64,000 nucleotides of DNA, taken from positions 243,501 through 307,500 of the forward strand of contig NZ_CP011774.1 of the NCBI RefSeq assembly GCF_001412535.1. The letters run 5' to 3'. Shown here in pieces: positions 53,129 to 61,903 of this stretch (positions are counted from its first letter, which is position 1; every line of letters begins with the position of its first letter). The notes below the pieces were generated by a model. It made no database searches and was not told the origin of the DNA. It saw nothing but the letters and a program-made list of their open reading frames with translations. The translations under genes were made by a program, and so were the position numbers. This stretch comes from Limnohabitans sp. 63ED37-2 (GTDB lineage: Bacteria; Pseudomonadota; Gammaproteobacteria; Burkholderiales; Burkholderiaceae_C).

Positions 53129-54712
53129 ATGCACAAGCTTTCATTCAAACGTTCTTTGACCGCTTTGGCCGTGGTGTCGGCCTTGGCCATGGGCAGCGCC
53201 CATGCGGCCACCGTGCGCATCGCCAACCAGGGCGACGCTTTGTCCATGGACCCCCATTCGCTCAACGAATCCTTGCAACTGAGCATCACGAACAACGTCT
53301 ATGAATCGCTCGTGGGCGTGAGCAAAGACCTGAAGTTCGAAGCTGGCCTGGCCACTTCGTGGAAGCAGACTTCGCCCAACGTGTGGCGTTTTGAGCTGCG
53401 CAAGAACGTGAAATTCCATGACGACACGCCTTTCACCGCCGATGATGTGGTGTTCTCGCTGAACCGCGCTGCAGGCGAAGGCTCCGACATGCGCAGCAAC
53501 ACCAACGACATCAAGGAAGTGCGCAAGATCGACAGCCACACCATCGAGATCGAGACCAAATCGCCGTTCCCCATCTTGCCCAACGTGTTGTCGACCGTGT
53601 TCATCATGAGCAAGAAATGGTGCGAAGACAACCAGGCCACACGCCCAGTGGACCGCCGCAAGGGCATTGAAAACGCCGCATCGTTCCGTGCGAATGGCAC
53701 TGGCCCCTACCGCCTGCGTGAGCGTCAGCCCAATGTGCGCACCACCTTTGTTCGCAACGGCAGCTACTGGGGCAAGATCGATGGCAACGTGGATGAAGTC
53801 ATCTTCTCCGTGATCTCCAATGACCCCACCCGCGTGGCAGCTTTGCTCTCGGGCGAGATTGACATCATGGAACCCGTGCCTGTGCAGGACGTGCCGCGCA
53901 TCAATGCGGGCGCCAACACCCGCGCTTTGGTGGCGCCCGAGTTGCGCACCATCTTTTTGGGCATGGACCAAAAGCGTGACGAGTTGTTGTACTCCAGCGT
54001 GAAGGGCAAGAACCCCTTCAAGGACAAGCGCGTGCGCCAGGCCTTCTACCAGGCCATCGACATCGAAGGCATCAAGCGCACTGTGATGCGTGGCGCCTCC
54101 AACCCCAGCGCCTTGATGGTCGGCCCCGGCATCAACGGCTTCAACCCCGACCTGAACAAGCGCCTGCCCTTTGACCCCGAAGCCTCCAAAAAGCTGCTGG
54201 CCGAAGCGGGTTACCCCACCGGCTTCACTGTCGACATGAACTGCCCCAATGACCGTTATGTGAACGACGGCCAGATTTGCGAAGCCGTGGCCGCCAACTT
54301 GGCTCGTGTGAACGTCAAGGTCAACCTCAAGGCCGAGACCAAGGGCACTTATTTCCCCAAAATCCTGCGCCGTGACACCAGCTTCTATTTGCTGGGCTGG
54401 ACTCCCAGCACCTACGATGCCCACAACGCACTCAATGCCTTGATGCGCTGCGTGGATGACAAGGGCACTGGCCAGTTCAACTTGGGCGCTTATTGCAACC
54501 CCAAGGTCGACGAGTTGACCGTGAAAATCCAGAGCGAAACCGATCAGGCCAAACGCAACGCGATGATCAAAGAGGCCTTTGAGTTGCACAGCGCGGACAT
54601 TGGTCACCTGCCTTTGCACCAGCAGGCCTTGGCTTGGGGCATCAACAAAAAGGTCACACTGGTGCAGCGCGGTGACAACTCCATGCCGTTCAAGTCCATC
54701 ACCGTCAAGTAA
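53129..54712 (+). CDS. Peptide ABC transporter substrate-binding protein (SBP family 5), second copy
   Basis: A 527-residue periplasmic binding protein, related to the copy at 49248 (shared FLGMDQKRDELL-type and VRQAFYQAIDIE segments). The signal peptide is SLTALAVVSALAMGSAHAA. The ATG at 53129 has CAGGAG upstream. It lies between the M20 gene and the second permease, so the operon provides two receptors for one membrane complex. Confidence 0.93.
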   Translation: MHKLSFKRSLTALAVVSALAMGSAHAATVRIANQGDALSMDPHSLNESLQLSITNNVYESLVGVSKDLKFEAGLATSWKQTSPNVWRFELRKNVKFHDDTPFTADDVVFSLNRAAGEGSDMRSNTNDIKEVRKIDSHTIEIETKSPFPILPNVLSTVFIMSKKWCEDNQATRPVDRRKGIENAASFRANGTGPYRLRERQPNVRTTFVRNGSYWGKIDGNVDEVIFSVISNDPTRVAALLSGEIDIMEPVPVQDVPRINAGANTRALVAPELRTIFLGMDQKRDELLYSSVKGKNPFKDKRVRQAFYQAIDIEGIKRTVMRGASNPSALMVGPGINGFNPDLNKRLPFDPEASKKLLAEAGYPTGFTVDMNCPNDRYVNDGQICEAVAANLARVNVKVNLKAETKGTYFPKILRRDTSFYLLGWTPSTYDAHNALNALMRCVDDKGTGQFNLGAYCNPKVDELTVKIQSETDQAKRNAMIKEAFELHSADIGHLPLHQQALAWGINKKVTLVQRGDNSMPFKSITVK

Positions 54713-54715
54713 TCC

Positions 54716-55624
54716 ATGAATGCACTGAAACGCTGGCTTGACAGCGACGTTGGTTACAGCTTCCGCCAATCGCCCACGGCGATGGTGGCGGCTGGCATTG
54801 CCTTCATCTGTCTTTTTTGTTCGGTTTTTGCCGGCTGGGTCGCACCGACCAACCCGTTTGATCTGGCCACACTGGAGCTGAGCGACGCCCGCTTGCCCCC
54901 GGCCTGGATGGAGGGGGGCTCCACCAAGTTCTTGCTCGGCACCGACGATCAGGGGCGCGACATTTTGTCGGCCCTGATCTACGGCTCGCGCATCTCTTTG
55001 GTGGTGGGTTTGGCCTCGGTGGTCTTGTCTGTGGCGGTGGGCGTGGGCTTGGGTTTGCTGGCGGGCTTCAAAGGCGGTTGGATCGACGCCTTGCTCATGC
55101 GCATGTGCGATGTGATGTTGTCCTTCCCGGCCATTTTGGTGGCCCTGCTGATTGCGGGTGTGGGGCGTGCTTTGTTCCCCAATGCCAATGAGTCGCTGGC
55201 CTTTGGCGTGCTGATCATCTCGATCTCGCTCACCGGCTGGGTGCAATATGCACGCACCGTGCGCGGCACGACTTTGGTGGAGCGCAACAAGGAATACGTT
55301 CAGGCTGCTCGCGTGACGGGGGTGGCCCCGCTGCGCATCATGGTCAAGCATGTCTTGCCCAACGTGATGGGCCCGGTCATGGTGCTGGCCACGATCCAGG
55401 TGGCCACGGCCATCATCACCGAAGCCACACTGTCGTTCTTAGGTGTGGGCGCACCGCCCACTTCGCCTTCGCTGGGCACGCTGATCCGCGTGGGCAATGA
55501 CTATTTGTTCTCGGGCGAGTGGTGGATCACGATTTTTCCGGGGCTGATGCTGGTGGTGATCGCCCTGTCGGTCAATTTGCTGGGTGACTGGTTGCGCGAC
55601 GCGCTGAATCCGAGATTGCGATGA
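54716..55624 (+). CDS. Peptide ABC transporter permease, DppC-type
   Basis: A 302-residue permease with an N-terminal cytoplasmic segment, six helices, and the EAA loop VRGTTLVERNKEYVQAARVT. The segment KFLLGTDDQGRDILSALIYG is the OppC/DppC hallmark. It starts three bases after the second binding protein and overlaps the ATPase gene by ATGA at 55621. Confidence 0.94.
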   Translation: MNALKRWLDSDVGYSFRQSPTAMVAAGIAFICLFCSVFAGWVAPTNPFDLATLELSDARLPPAWMEGGSTKFLLGTDDQGRDILSALIYGSRISLVVGLASVVLSVAVGVGLGLLAGFKGGWIDALLMRMCDVMLSFPAILVALLIAGVGRALFPNANESLAFGVLIISISLTGWVQYARTVRGTTLVERNKEYVQAARVTGVAPLRIMVKHVLPNVMGPVMVLATIQVATAIITEATLSFLGVGAPPTSPSLGTLIRVGNDYLFSGEWWITIFPGLMLVVIALSVNLLGDWLRDALNPRLR

Positions 55625-56589
55625 GTCTTTTACAAGTCAAAAACCTGGTGGTGGAGTTCCCCAGCCGCCACGGCACTTTGCGTGCCCTGGACGATATTTC
55701 TTTCGACATTGCTCCCGGTGAAATCCTGGGGGTGGTGGGCGAGTCGGGTGCGGGTAAGTCGCTCACGGGCGCGGCCATCATCGGCTTGCTCGAGCCACCG
55801 GGCCGCGTGGCCAGCGGGCAGATTGTGTTGGAAGGTCAACGCATCGACCACCTGAACAACGACGAGATGCGACACATCCGGGGCCGCAAGATCGGCGCGA
55901 TTTTTCAGGACCCGCTGACTTCGCTCAACCCGCTGTACTCCATCGGGCGGCAGTTGACGGAAACCATTTTGGCCCACTTGCCCGTCACGCCCCAAGAGGC
56001 GCGGCAACGCGCTATCCAGTTGCTCAAAGACACTGGCATCTCGGCCGCTGAAGAGCGCATCGACCACTACCCACACCAGTTCTCGGGTGGCATGCGCCAG
56101 CGAGTGGTGATTGCGCTGGCCTTGGCTGCTGAGCCTCAACTGATTGTGGCCGACGAGCCGACCACGGCGCTTGACGTGTCAATTCAGGCGCAGATCATCA
56201 GCTTGCTCAAAAAGGTCTGTAAGGACCGGGGCGCAGCCGTGATGCTGATCACCCACGACATGGGTGTGATCGCCGAAACCTGTGACCGCGTGGCGGTGTT
56301 GTACGCCGGGCGCGTGGCCGAAATTGGCCCCGTGCACCAGGTCATCAACCACCCGGCCCACCCTTACACCGCGGGCCTGATGGCCTCGATTCCCGACATG
56401 GACAGTGACCGCGAACGCCTGAACCAAATTGACGGCGCCATGCCCCGCCTGAACGCCATTCCGCAAGGCTGCGCCTTCAACCCGCGTTGCCCCAAAGCCT
56501 TTGACCGATGCCGCCAAGAGCGGCCCGAGCTGGTCAACACGGGTGTCAACCAAGCCGCTTGCTGGCTGCACGATGGGAGCGCGGCATGA
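55621..56589 (+). CDS. Peptide ABC transporter ATPase, DppD-type
   Basis: A 322-residue ATPase: Walker A GESGAGKS, signature FSGGMRQRV, Walker B LIVADEPTTALD, and a C-terminal oligopeptide-type extension with CAFNPRCPKAFDRCRQERPE, whose cysteines bind an iron-sulfur cluster in some relatives. It overlaps its partner gene at 56586. Confidence 0.95.
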   Translation: MSLLQVKNLVVEFPSRHGTLRALDDISFDIAPGEILGVVGESGAGKSLTGAAIIGLLEPPGRVASGQIVLEGQRIDHLNNDEMRHIRGRKIGAIFQDPLTSLNPLYSIGRQLTETILAHLPVTPQEARQRAIQLLKDTGISAAEERIDHYPHQFSGGMRQRVVIALALAAEPQLIVADEPTTALDVSIQAQIISLLKKVCKDRGAAVMLITHDMGVIAETCDRVAVLYAGRVAEIGPVHQVINHPAHPYTAGLMASIPDMDSDRERLNQIDGAMPRLNAIPQGCAFNPRCPKAFDRCRQERPELVNTGVNQAACWLHDGSAA

Positions 56590-57581
56590 GCGAGAAAAAA
56601 TCACAAGCCTTGGTCGTGGCGCACGACTTGGCCAAGACCTTTGACGTCTCTGCCCCTTGGCTCAACCGCGTCATCGAGCGCAAACCGCGCCAACTGCTCA
56701 ACGCCGTGGACGGGGTGAGCTTCGAGATCGAACGCGGCAAAACACTCGCCCTGGTGGGTGAGTCCGGCTGCGGCAAAAGCACAGTGGCCCGCTTGCTGGT
56801 GGGCCTGTACGAGCCCACACGCGGCGGCCTGACCTTCGACGGGCAAGACGCCCACGCGGCCTTCAAATCGTCCAATGCCAAGGCCATGCGCCAACGCATC
56901 CAAATGATTTTCCAAGACCCCTATGCCAGCTTGAACCCACGCTGGACGGTTGACAACATCATTGGCGAGCCGCTCAAAGAGCACGGCCTGATCAGCGACG
57001 CCGAAGAGCTCAAAGCCCGTGTGGCCGAGTTGCTCAAGTCGGTCGGTCTGTCACCGCTCGACATGGTCAAGTACCCGCACCAGTTTTCGGGCGGGCAGCG
57101 CCAACGCATCTCAATTGCCCGCGCCTTGGCCACCGCACCCGAGTTTTTGGTGTGTGACGAGCCGACCTCGGCGCTCGATGTGAGCGTGCAGGCGCAAGTG
57201 CTCAACATCATGAAAGACCTGCAGCGCGAGCGGGGTCTGACCTATCTGTTCATCAGCCACAACCTGGCCGTGGTGCGCCATGTGAGTGACCAGGTGGGCG
57301 TGATGTATTTGGGCCGACTGGTGGAATTGGCCGACAAACACACCTTGTTTGGCAACCCGCAGCACCCGTACACCAAGATGCTGTTGGACGCGATTCCGAA
57401 GATGCACGACACCGGCCGCGCCCGCACCCCCGTGCAAGGCGAAGTGCCCAACCCGCTCAATCCGCCAAGCGGCTGCACCTTCCACCCCCGCTGCCCACAG
57501 GCCACCGACATCTGCCGCGCCGAACGCCCCGCTTTGCGCGACTTCAAAGGCATCAAGATCGCTTGTCACGCGGTGGTGTGA
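56586..57581 (+). CDS. Peptide ABC transporter ATPase, DppF-type
   Basis: A 331-residue ATPase: Walker A GESGCGKST, signature FSGGQRQRI, Walker B LVCDEPTSALD, and the C-terminal Cys motif CTFHPRCPQATDICRAE. It heterodimerises with the DppD-type ATPase. ATG 56586 overlaps the previous stop (ATGA); the frame is open earlier. It ends the operon. Confidence 0.95.
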   Translation: MSEKKSQALVVAHDLAKTFDVSAPWLNRVIERKPRQLLNAVDGVSFEIERGKTLALVGESGCGKSTVARLLVGLYEPTRGGLTFDGQDAHAAFKSSNAKAMRQRIQMIFQDPYASLNPRWTVDNIIGEPLKEHGLISDAEELKARVAELLKSVGLSPLDMVKYPHQFSGGQRQRISIARALATAPEFLVCDEPTSALDVSVQAQVLNIMKDLQRERGLTYLFISHNLAVVRHVSDQVGVMYLGRLVELADKHTLFGNPQHPYTKMLLDAIPKMHDTGRARTPVQGEVPNPLNPPSGCTFHPRCPQATDICRAERPALRDFKGIKIACHAVV

Positions 57582-57602
57582 TCCCATGAGGTGATTTAAA
57601 GA

Positions 57603-57643
57603 TTGAAATATCCGTCATTGTTCGAATAAAATCAAACAATGAC
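57603..57643 (+). promoter_or_regulatory. hipBA promoter with flanking operator palindrome
   Basis: A -35 TTGAAA (57603-57608) and a -10 TAAAAT (57627-57632) are 18 bases apart. The perfect inverted repeat GTCATTGTT (57614-57622) and AACAATGAC (57635-57643) surrounds the -10 box and includes the hipB ATG at 57639. Transcription would start at or within a few bases of the ATG, and no ribosome site is present, so the mRNA looks leaderless. Confidence 0.6.
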
Positions 57644-57974
57644 TGAATTTTTAGACTTTAACTTTTCTTCGGCCGAAGAAATTTCTCTGGCCTTGGCGCA
57701 GCGATTGAAACGCCTTCGGATTCAAAAAGAGATTGCCCAAGCCGAGATGGCCGAGCGCATGGGCGTGTCTCGCAGCACACTCAACACGCTCGAAAACACG
57801 GGCAAAGCTTCGGTGATCGCTTGGATCAAACTGGTCCAGTGCCTCGGTCAAGAGGGGCAATTGCAGCCCTTGTTCAAGCCCGTTATCACGTCGATTGCTG
57901 AAATGGAACAGCAACAAATACCGGCTCGGCAGCGTGTCTCTCGCACGCGCCACCTTCCGAAAGACAAGCCATGA
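57639..57974 (+). CDS. hipB: HipB-like XRE antitoxin
   Basis: A 111-residue antitoxin. The helix-turn-helix (IAQAEMAERMGVSRSTLNTLE) spans about residues 32-52. The C-terminus (ARQRVSRTRHLPKDKP) is basic and likely disordered. It is coupled to hipA by the ATGA overlap at 57971. It should bind the palindrome over its own start and repress the operon. Confidence 0.85.
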   Translation: MTEFLDFNFSSAEEISLALAQRLKRLRIQKEIAQAEMAERMGVSRSTLNTLENTGKASVIAWIKLVQCLGQEGQLQPLFKPVITSIAEMEQQQIPARQRVSRTRHLPKDKP

Positions 57975-59200
57975 AAAAGGTCCAAGTCCGCTACGAGGGA
58001 TGGGGCGAAAACTGGCACCTGGGCACATTGGCCGAAGATGGTCAGCATCTGCTTTTTGAGTATTCGGCTCAAGCCTTGACTGAAGGCTTGGATTTGTCGC
58101 CGCGGCATTTGCCGTTGCAAAAGCAGGCCATGGGAGATTTCCCAAGGCATTTTTGGCGCTTGCCAGGCTTGTTTGCAGACTCCTTGCCCGATGGCTGGGG
58201 AAAGCTGCTCATGGACAGGCTCTTCAGTCAGAAAGAGCTTCGCCCGCAACAGTGCTCACCGCTGGACCGCTTGAGCTTTATTGGTCATCGTGGGCTGGGG
58301 GCACTCACCTACGAGCCTGACACACATGGCGATGTTGTGCCTGATGCGGTGGATCTTCTCGCCTTGGCCAACGAAACGACGCTGGTTTTACAAGGCGAAG
58401 ACACTCAAACCCTTCAGAAACTGGCCATGCTGGGCGGCTCCCCGCAAGGGGCCAGGCCCAAGGTATTGGTGTATTACGATCCGGTGATGGCGCGAATCAG
58501 CACAACACCCATGGCGGTGGGTTCAGGCTGGTTGGTCAAATTTCAGGCCTTGGGTGAGCACAAAGAGGTGTGTGCGATTGAGGCGTTTTACGCGCAACTA
58601 GCCAGCGCCTGTGGTCTGGATGTGCCCGCTACGCGGGTGTTTGATTTGAGCCCTCAACACGCGGCACTGGGCATTGAACGCTTCGATCTGTCGCAGGGGC
58701 GGCGTGTCCCTATCCATTCTTTGGCGGGTTTTCTGCACGCAGACTTCAGGGTTCCGTCGGCTGTGAACTACACGACTTTTTTGCGTGCCACACGCATGAT
58801 CACGCGCGATGAGCGTGAGGTGCAAAAAGCATTTGAGCGTGCGGTCTTCAATGTGCTGTTTCACAACCGAGATGACCATGCCAAAAACCTGGCCTACCGC
58901 ATGGATGCGCAACGACACTGGAAGCTGGCCCCATGTTTTGACCTCACGTACAGCGAAGGCCCTGGCGGTGAGCACCAAATGGACATTTGCGGAGAAGGGC
59001 TGAACATCACCCGCAGCCATTTGACGAAATTGGCGCAGCAAGGCGGGCTCGACGCTCGGTGGGCAGGGCACAGACTGGATGCCATGCTGGCAGTGGTAGA
59101 CCAGTGGGCTGCGCTGGTCGAATCATTTGATATCCGTCGAGTGACTCGTCAGAAAATGCACCATGACCTTATTCGCCAGCGTGAAGCCTTGATGCGCTGA
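57971..59200 (+). CDS. hipA: HipA-family serine/threonine kinase toxin
   Basis: A 409-residue toxin kinase. The P-loop-like GGSPQGARPK is at 155-164, the catalytic loop HNRDDHAKN at 298-306 with Asp and Asn, and the metal Asp is in APCFDL (about 320-325). In E. coli HipA phosphorylates glutamyl-tRNA synthetase and induces persistence. The target here is not known. Codon use is less biased than in the ABC operon, as for a mobile module. Confidence 0.9.
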   Translation: MKKVQVRYEGWGENWHLGTLAEDGQHLLFEYSAQALTEGLDLSPRHLPLQKQAMGDFPRHFWRLPGLFADSLPDGWGKLLMDRLFSQKELRPQQCSPLDRLSFIGHRGLGALTYEPDTHGDVVPDAVDLLALANETTLVLQGEDTQTLQKLAMLGGSPQGARPKVLVYYDPVMARISTTPMAVGSGWLVKFQALGEHKEVCAIEAFYAQLASACGLDVPATRVFDLSPQHAALGIERFDLSQGRRVPIHSLAGFLHADFRVPSAVNYTTFLRATRMITRDEREVQKAFERAVFNVLFHNRDDHAKNLAYRMDAQRHWKLAPCFDLTYSEGPGGEHQMDICGEGLNITRSHLTKLAQQGGLDARWAGHRLDAMLAVVDQWAALVESFDIRRVTRQKMHHDLIRQREALMR

Positions 59201-59312
59201 GTCAAGTGTTCACAACTCAGAGCACAAAGGCATAAGCTTTTTTCGATCTCTTTGGATGCATGGCGTCACGACTTCTGAATGGGATGGCGTCAAAAGATCT
59301 GAGGAGGCCAAT

Positions 59313-59346
59313 AAAAAAACCCACCGTGTTGCCACGGTGGGTTTTT
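59313..59346 (-). terminator. Bidirectional terminator between hipA and the second porin
   Basis: The stem CCCACCGTG/CACGGTGGG (59320-59341) is flanked by seven A on the left and five T on the right, so it works for both strands. On the minus strand it ends the porin and has the GCAA loop, identical in stem and loop to the terminator at 47332-47353. The 180-base gap has no gene. Confidence 0.85.
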
Positions 59347-59383
59347 GTCTTTTAAAAATCAGCTGGCTTGCGCCAGCTTCAAA

Positions 59384-60466
59384 TTAGAAGTTGTGCTTCA
59401 CGCCGAATTCGAAGCCTTTGGACTTCAAGCCTGTGAAATCAGATGCAATCGCTGAACCCACGGTGTTGCCAAAGCCTTCTTCGTTTTTCAACACTGAGTA
59501 AGTGCCGTAGACAGAGGTGCGCTTGCTCAGATCGTGAACAGCGCCAAATGCCAATTGGTTGCCGATTTTTTCTTCAGCTTTGCGGGCAACATAAGAAGCC
59601 TTCAAAGTTGTTGCACCCATGGGAACAGCCACTCCCAAAATGGTTGACTTGATAGAACCCGAATTTACACCATCAGTTTCGGTCAACTTGTCTGTCTTGT
59701 ATCCAGCGCTGACTTTGGCCACGCCCAAGTCGTAAGAACCAGCCAAGAATGTGGTTGCCCACTTGGCCTTTTGGTCGGTTGCACCTTTGGTGGACTGAGT
59801 ACCCAGTGCGGCAACCAGAGGACCATTGCCGTATTGCAGCTTCAAACTGGTCATTTTGCCGGCATCGCGGTTTGTAGTGCCTGTAGCCTCCGAACCAAAG
59901 CTATACATCAGACCAGCTGTGAAACCGCTGAAAGATGGGCTGTAATAGGCAACGCTGTTGTTTGCACGGACGGCATTCGGATCAGCATAAACCGCGTTTG
60001 CGGTTGCTGTTGCAGCTGTCGCAAATCCACCGGCTGTAGTTACATCAGCAGCAGTTACTTCAGAAGATGCAAGCGTCACCGAGTTTGCCAGATTGTAAGA
60101 GGAACCAACACCGTTGGTGCCAAATGGATCAGCAATGCCAGCGATCGTGAACAATGGGGTGTAGTCACGGCCCATGCGGACTTCACCGAAGCCACCAGCA
60201 ACGCCAATGGTTGACTTGCGTGCGAAGTTGAAGCCGCCAGGAGTGCCGGTGTCAGGGTTCATGCCGCCTTCAAAGTGGAAGTTGGCCTTCAAGCCGCCGC
60301 CCAGGTCTTCTTCACCACGCACGCCGAAACGGCTGGAGTAGATACCGTCTTGTGCCATGCCTTGGAACTTGTTAGTGCCAGATGTCACGGAACGGTAGTT
60401 CAGGTCAGCGCCACCGAACAAAGTCACGGTGGATTGTGCGAATGCAGTGCCCGAAACGGCTGCCAA
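59384..60466 (-). CDS. Porin (OmpC/Bmp type) with lost 5' end
   Basis: A porin homologous to the one at 46296: first strand AQSTVTLFGGADLNYRS, loop segment FGEVRMGRDYTPLF, ending FEFGVKHNF. The body is intact (about 350 mature residues), but the signal peptide is cut: the best start is a TTG at 60466, giving MAAVSGTAFAQ without the usual Met-Lys-Lys-Ser-Leu-Ile part. Upstream, in-frame ATA ACT GCT CTG GCT continues the homology for a few codons. An AT-rich sequence without an ATG then replaces it, and an in-frame TAG follows. No ribosome site is seen. It may be a silent pseudogene or use an unusual start. Confidence 0.75.
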   Translation of the reverse strand: MAAVSGTAFAQSTVTLFGGADLNYRSVTSGTNKFQGMAQDGIYSSRFGVRGEEDLGGGLKANFHFEGGMNPDTGTPGGFNFARKSTIGVAGGFGEVRMGRDYTPLFTIAGIADPFGTNGVGSSYNLANSVTLASSEVTAADVTTAGGFATAATATANAVYADPNAVRANNSVAYYSPSFSGFTAGLMYSFGSEATGTTNRDAGKMTSLKLQYGNGPLVAALGTQSTKGATDQKAKWATTFLAGSYDLGVAKVSAGYKTDKLTETDGVNSGSIKSTILGVAVPMGATTLKASYVARKAEEKIGNQLAFGAVHDLSKRTSVYGTYSVLKNEEGFGNTVGSAIASDFTGLKSKGFEFGVKHNF

Positions 60467-60548
60467 TGTAGCCAGAGCAGTTATATTGTTAAAATTATTT
60501 GCGAATAAAGAAGTAATTTTGAATTTGCCACTCTATACTTCTCTAGCT

Positions 60549-61895
60549 ATGAAAATTCGGCCCCTTTTAGCCTCTGTATGCGCCAGTCTGGATGACTTTT
60601 TGGGTCAGCCGATGGCCATTGTGGAGGGGTCTGGTGCTTCAGCGGTGGCCATCTTGGATGCTAATCAGCCGGTTTTTTATGTGGTCAGTCCGGAGTTTTG
60701 GAAAAAAATCTCTCAGCAGGACAGCCCAGGCCGCCCGCCTCGTCGCACGGTCGACTTGGATGATCGGGATGACACCGAAGACGAGGAGCCCGAGCCTGCA
60801 CCTGCGCCTCGATCACCGCGGGTTAAAACTGCGCGTGCCCAGATGGCTGAATCGGTGTTGACGCAGGGGGCGATGCGCTTTAATCGCTTTGACGTGCTGG
60901 CGGACCAGTTGATTGAGATTGAAAACCAGCGTGTCAAACGCGGCGAGTTGAGTGCGGCTTCGGTGGGGATTCTCAAAAATCGGCTGGACGCGCATGTTTT
61001 GCCTTATTTCAAGTACATTCCGCCGTCCCAAGTGACGCCGATGATGATGGACGCTTTTGTCCGTCGTTTGACCGACAGTCGGCTCAGTTCAACCACGGTG
61101 TCCCAGTATTTGGTGGTGGTGCGCAAGTTGCTCAAACTGGCCATTCGGCATGGTTTTTTGAGGGAAGTGCCTGAGTTGCCCGCCATCAAGGTGGCCAACC
61201 GACCTCGGTCGATGCTGAGTTTGAAGGAGTATGCCGCGGTGGTGCACACGGCCCATCGTTTGGCCCGGACTGGCGACAAGGCGCCAGAGATCAAGGCGTC
61301 CACGGGCTATCGCGAGCGGTTTTGGGTGCATCCTCGGCACTTGAGCCTGCCGCCAGACATGGCGTGGGCCATTCGGTTCATGGTCAACAGCTTTGTTCGA
61401 CCGGGGGATTTGCGTCAGCTCAAGCACAAGCATGTTCAAGTCGTTCGCGGCAGCAGTGTGTATTTGCGCATGACCTTGCCGCAGACCAAGCGCCATGATG
61501 CGCCCATGGTGACTTTGCGGCCCGCAGTACAGGTTTATGAAGCAGCTTTGGCCAAAGCCCGTCGGGACGGACATGGTGAACCGGACGATTATGTCTTTTT
61601 ACCCGCTGAAAAAGACCGCACCTATGCTCTGGCGGTATTGGGTTTCTGGTTCAAATGGGTGATGCGCGAGGCGGGTGTCGCGCCTGCTGACTCGCTGGGC
61701 CGTTTGCGCACCTTGTATTGCTTGCGGCACACGTCGATCATGTTCCGTTTGCTTTATGGCCAAGGCATTGACATGTTGACCTTGGCCCGGAACGCCCGTA
61801 CATCGGTGCAGATGATCGAGCGCTTTTATGCCTCGGCGCTCGATGGCGAGATGAACGTGGCCATGCTGCAAAGCAGGCGCACGTCCAAGTCATGA
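60549..61895 (+). CDS. Tyrosine recombinase with N-terminal Phd/YefM-like segment
   Basis: A 448-residue site-specific recombinase. The catalytic Arg is in FVRPGDLRQLKHKHV, the second Arg-His in LYCLRHTSIMF (Tyr where HxxR usually has His), and the nucleophile Tyr in MIERFYAS. A SAM-like core-binding domain precedes it (YLVVVRKLLKLAIRHGFLRE). The first 60 residues, with MAIVEGSGASAVAILDANQP and VFYVVSPEFW, look like a Phd/YefM antitoxin strand pattern, and an acidic linker (DDRDDTEDEEPE) follows. It starts 82 bases from the porin start and ends eight bases from the convergent Bug receptor. No att sites are recognised. Confidence 0.88.
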   Translation: MKIRPLLASVCASLDDFLGQPMAIVEGSGASAVAILDANQPVFYVVSPEFWKKISQQDSPGRPPRRTVDLDDRDDTEDEEPEPAPAPRSPRVKTARAQMAESVLTQGAMRFNRFDVLADQLIEIENQRVKRGELSAASVGILKNRLDAHVLPYFKYIPPSQVTPMMMDAFVRRLTDSRLSSTTVSQYLVVVRKLLKLAIRHGFLREVPELPAIKVANRPRSMLSLKEYAAVVHTAHRLARTGDKAPEIKASTGYRERFWVHPRHLSLPPDMAWAIRFMVNSFVRPGDLRQLKHKHVQVVRGSSVYLRMTLPQTKRHDAPMVTLRPAVQVYEAALAKARRDGHGEPDDYVFLPAEKDRTYALAVLGFWFKWVMREAGVAPADSLGRLRTLYCLRHTSIMFRLLYGQGIDMLTLARNARTSVQMIERFYASALDGEMNVAMLQSRRTSKS

Positions 61896-61903
61896 CGCGG
61901 TGA

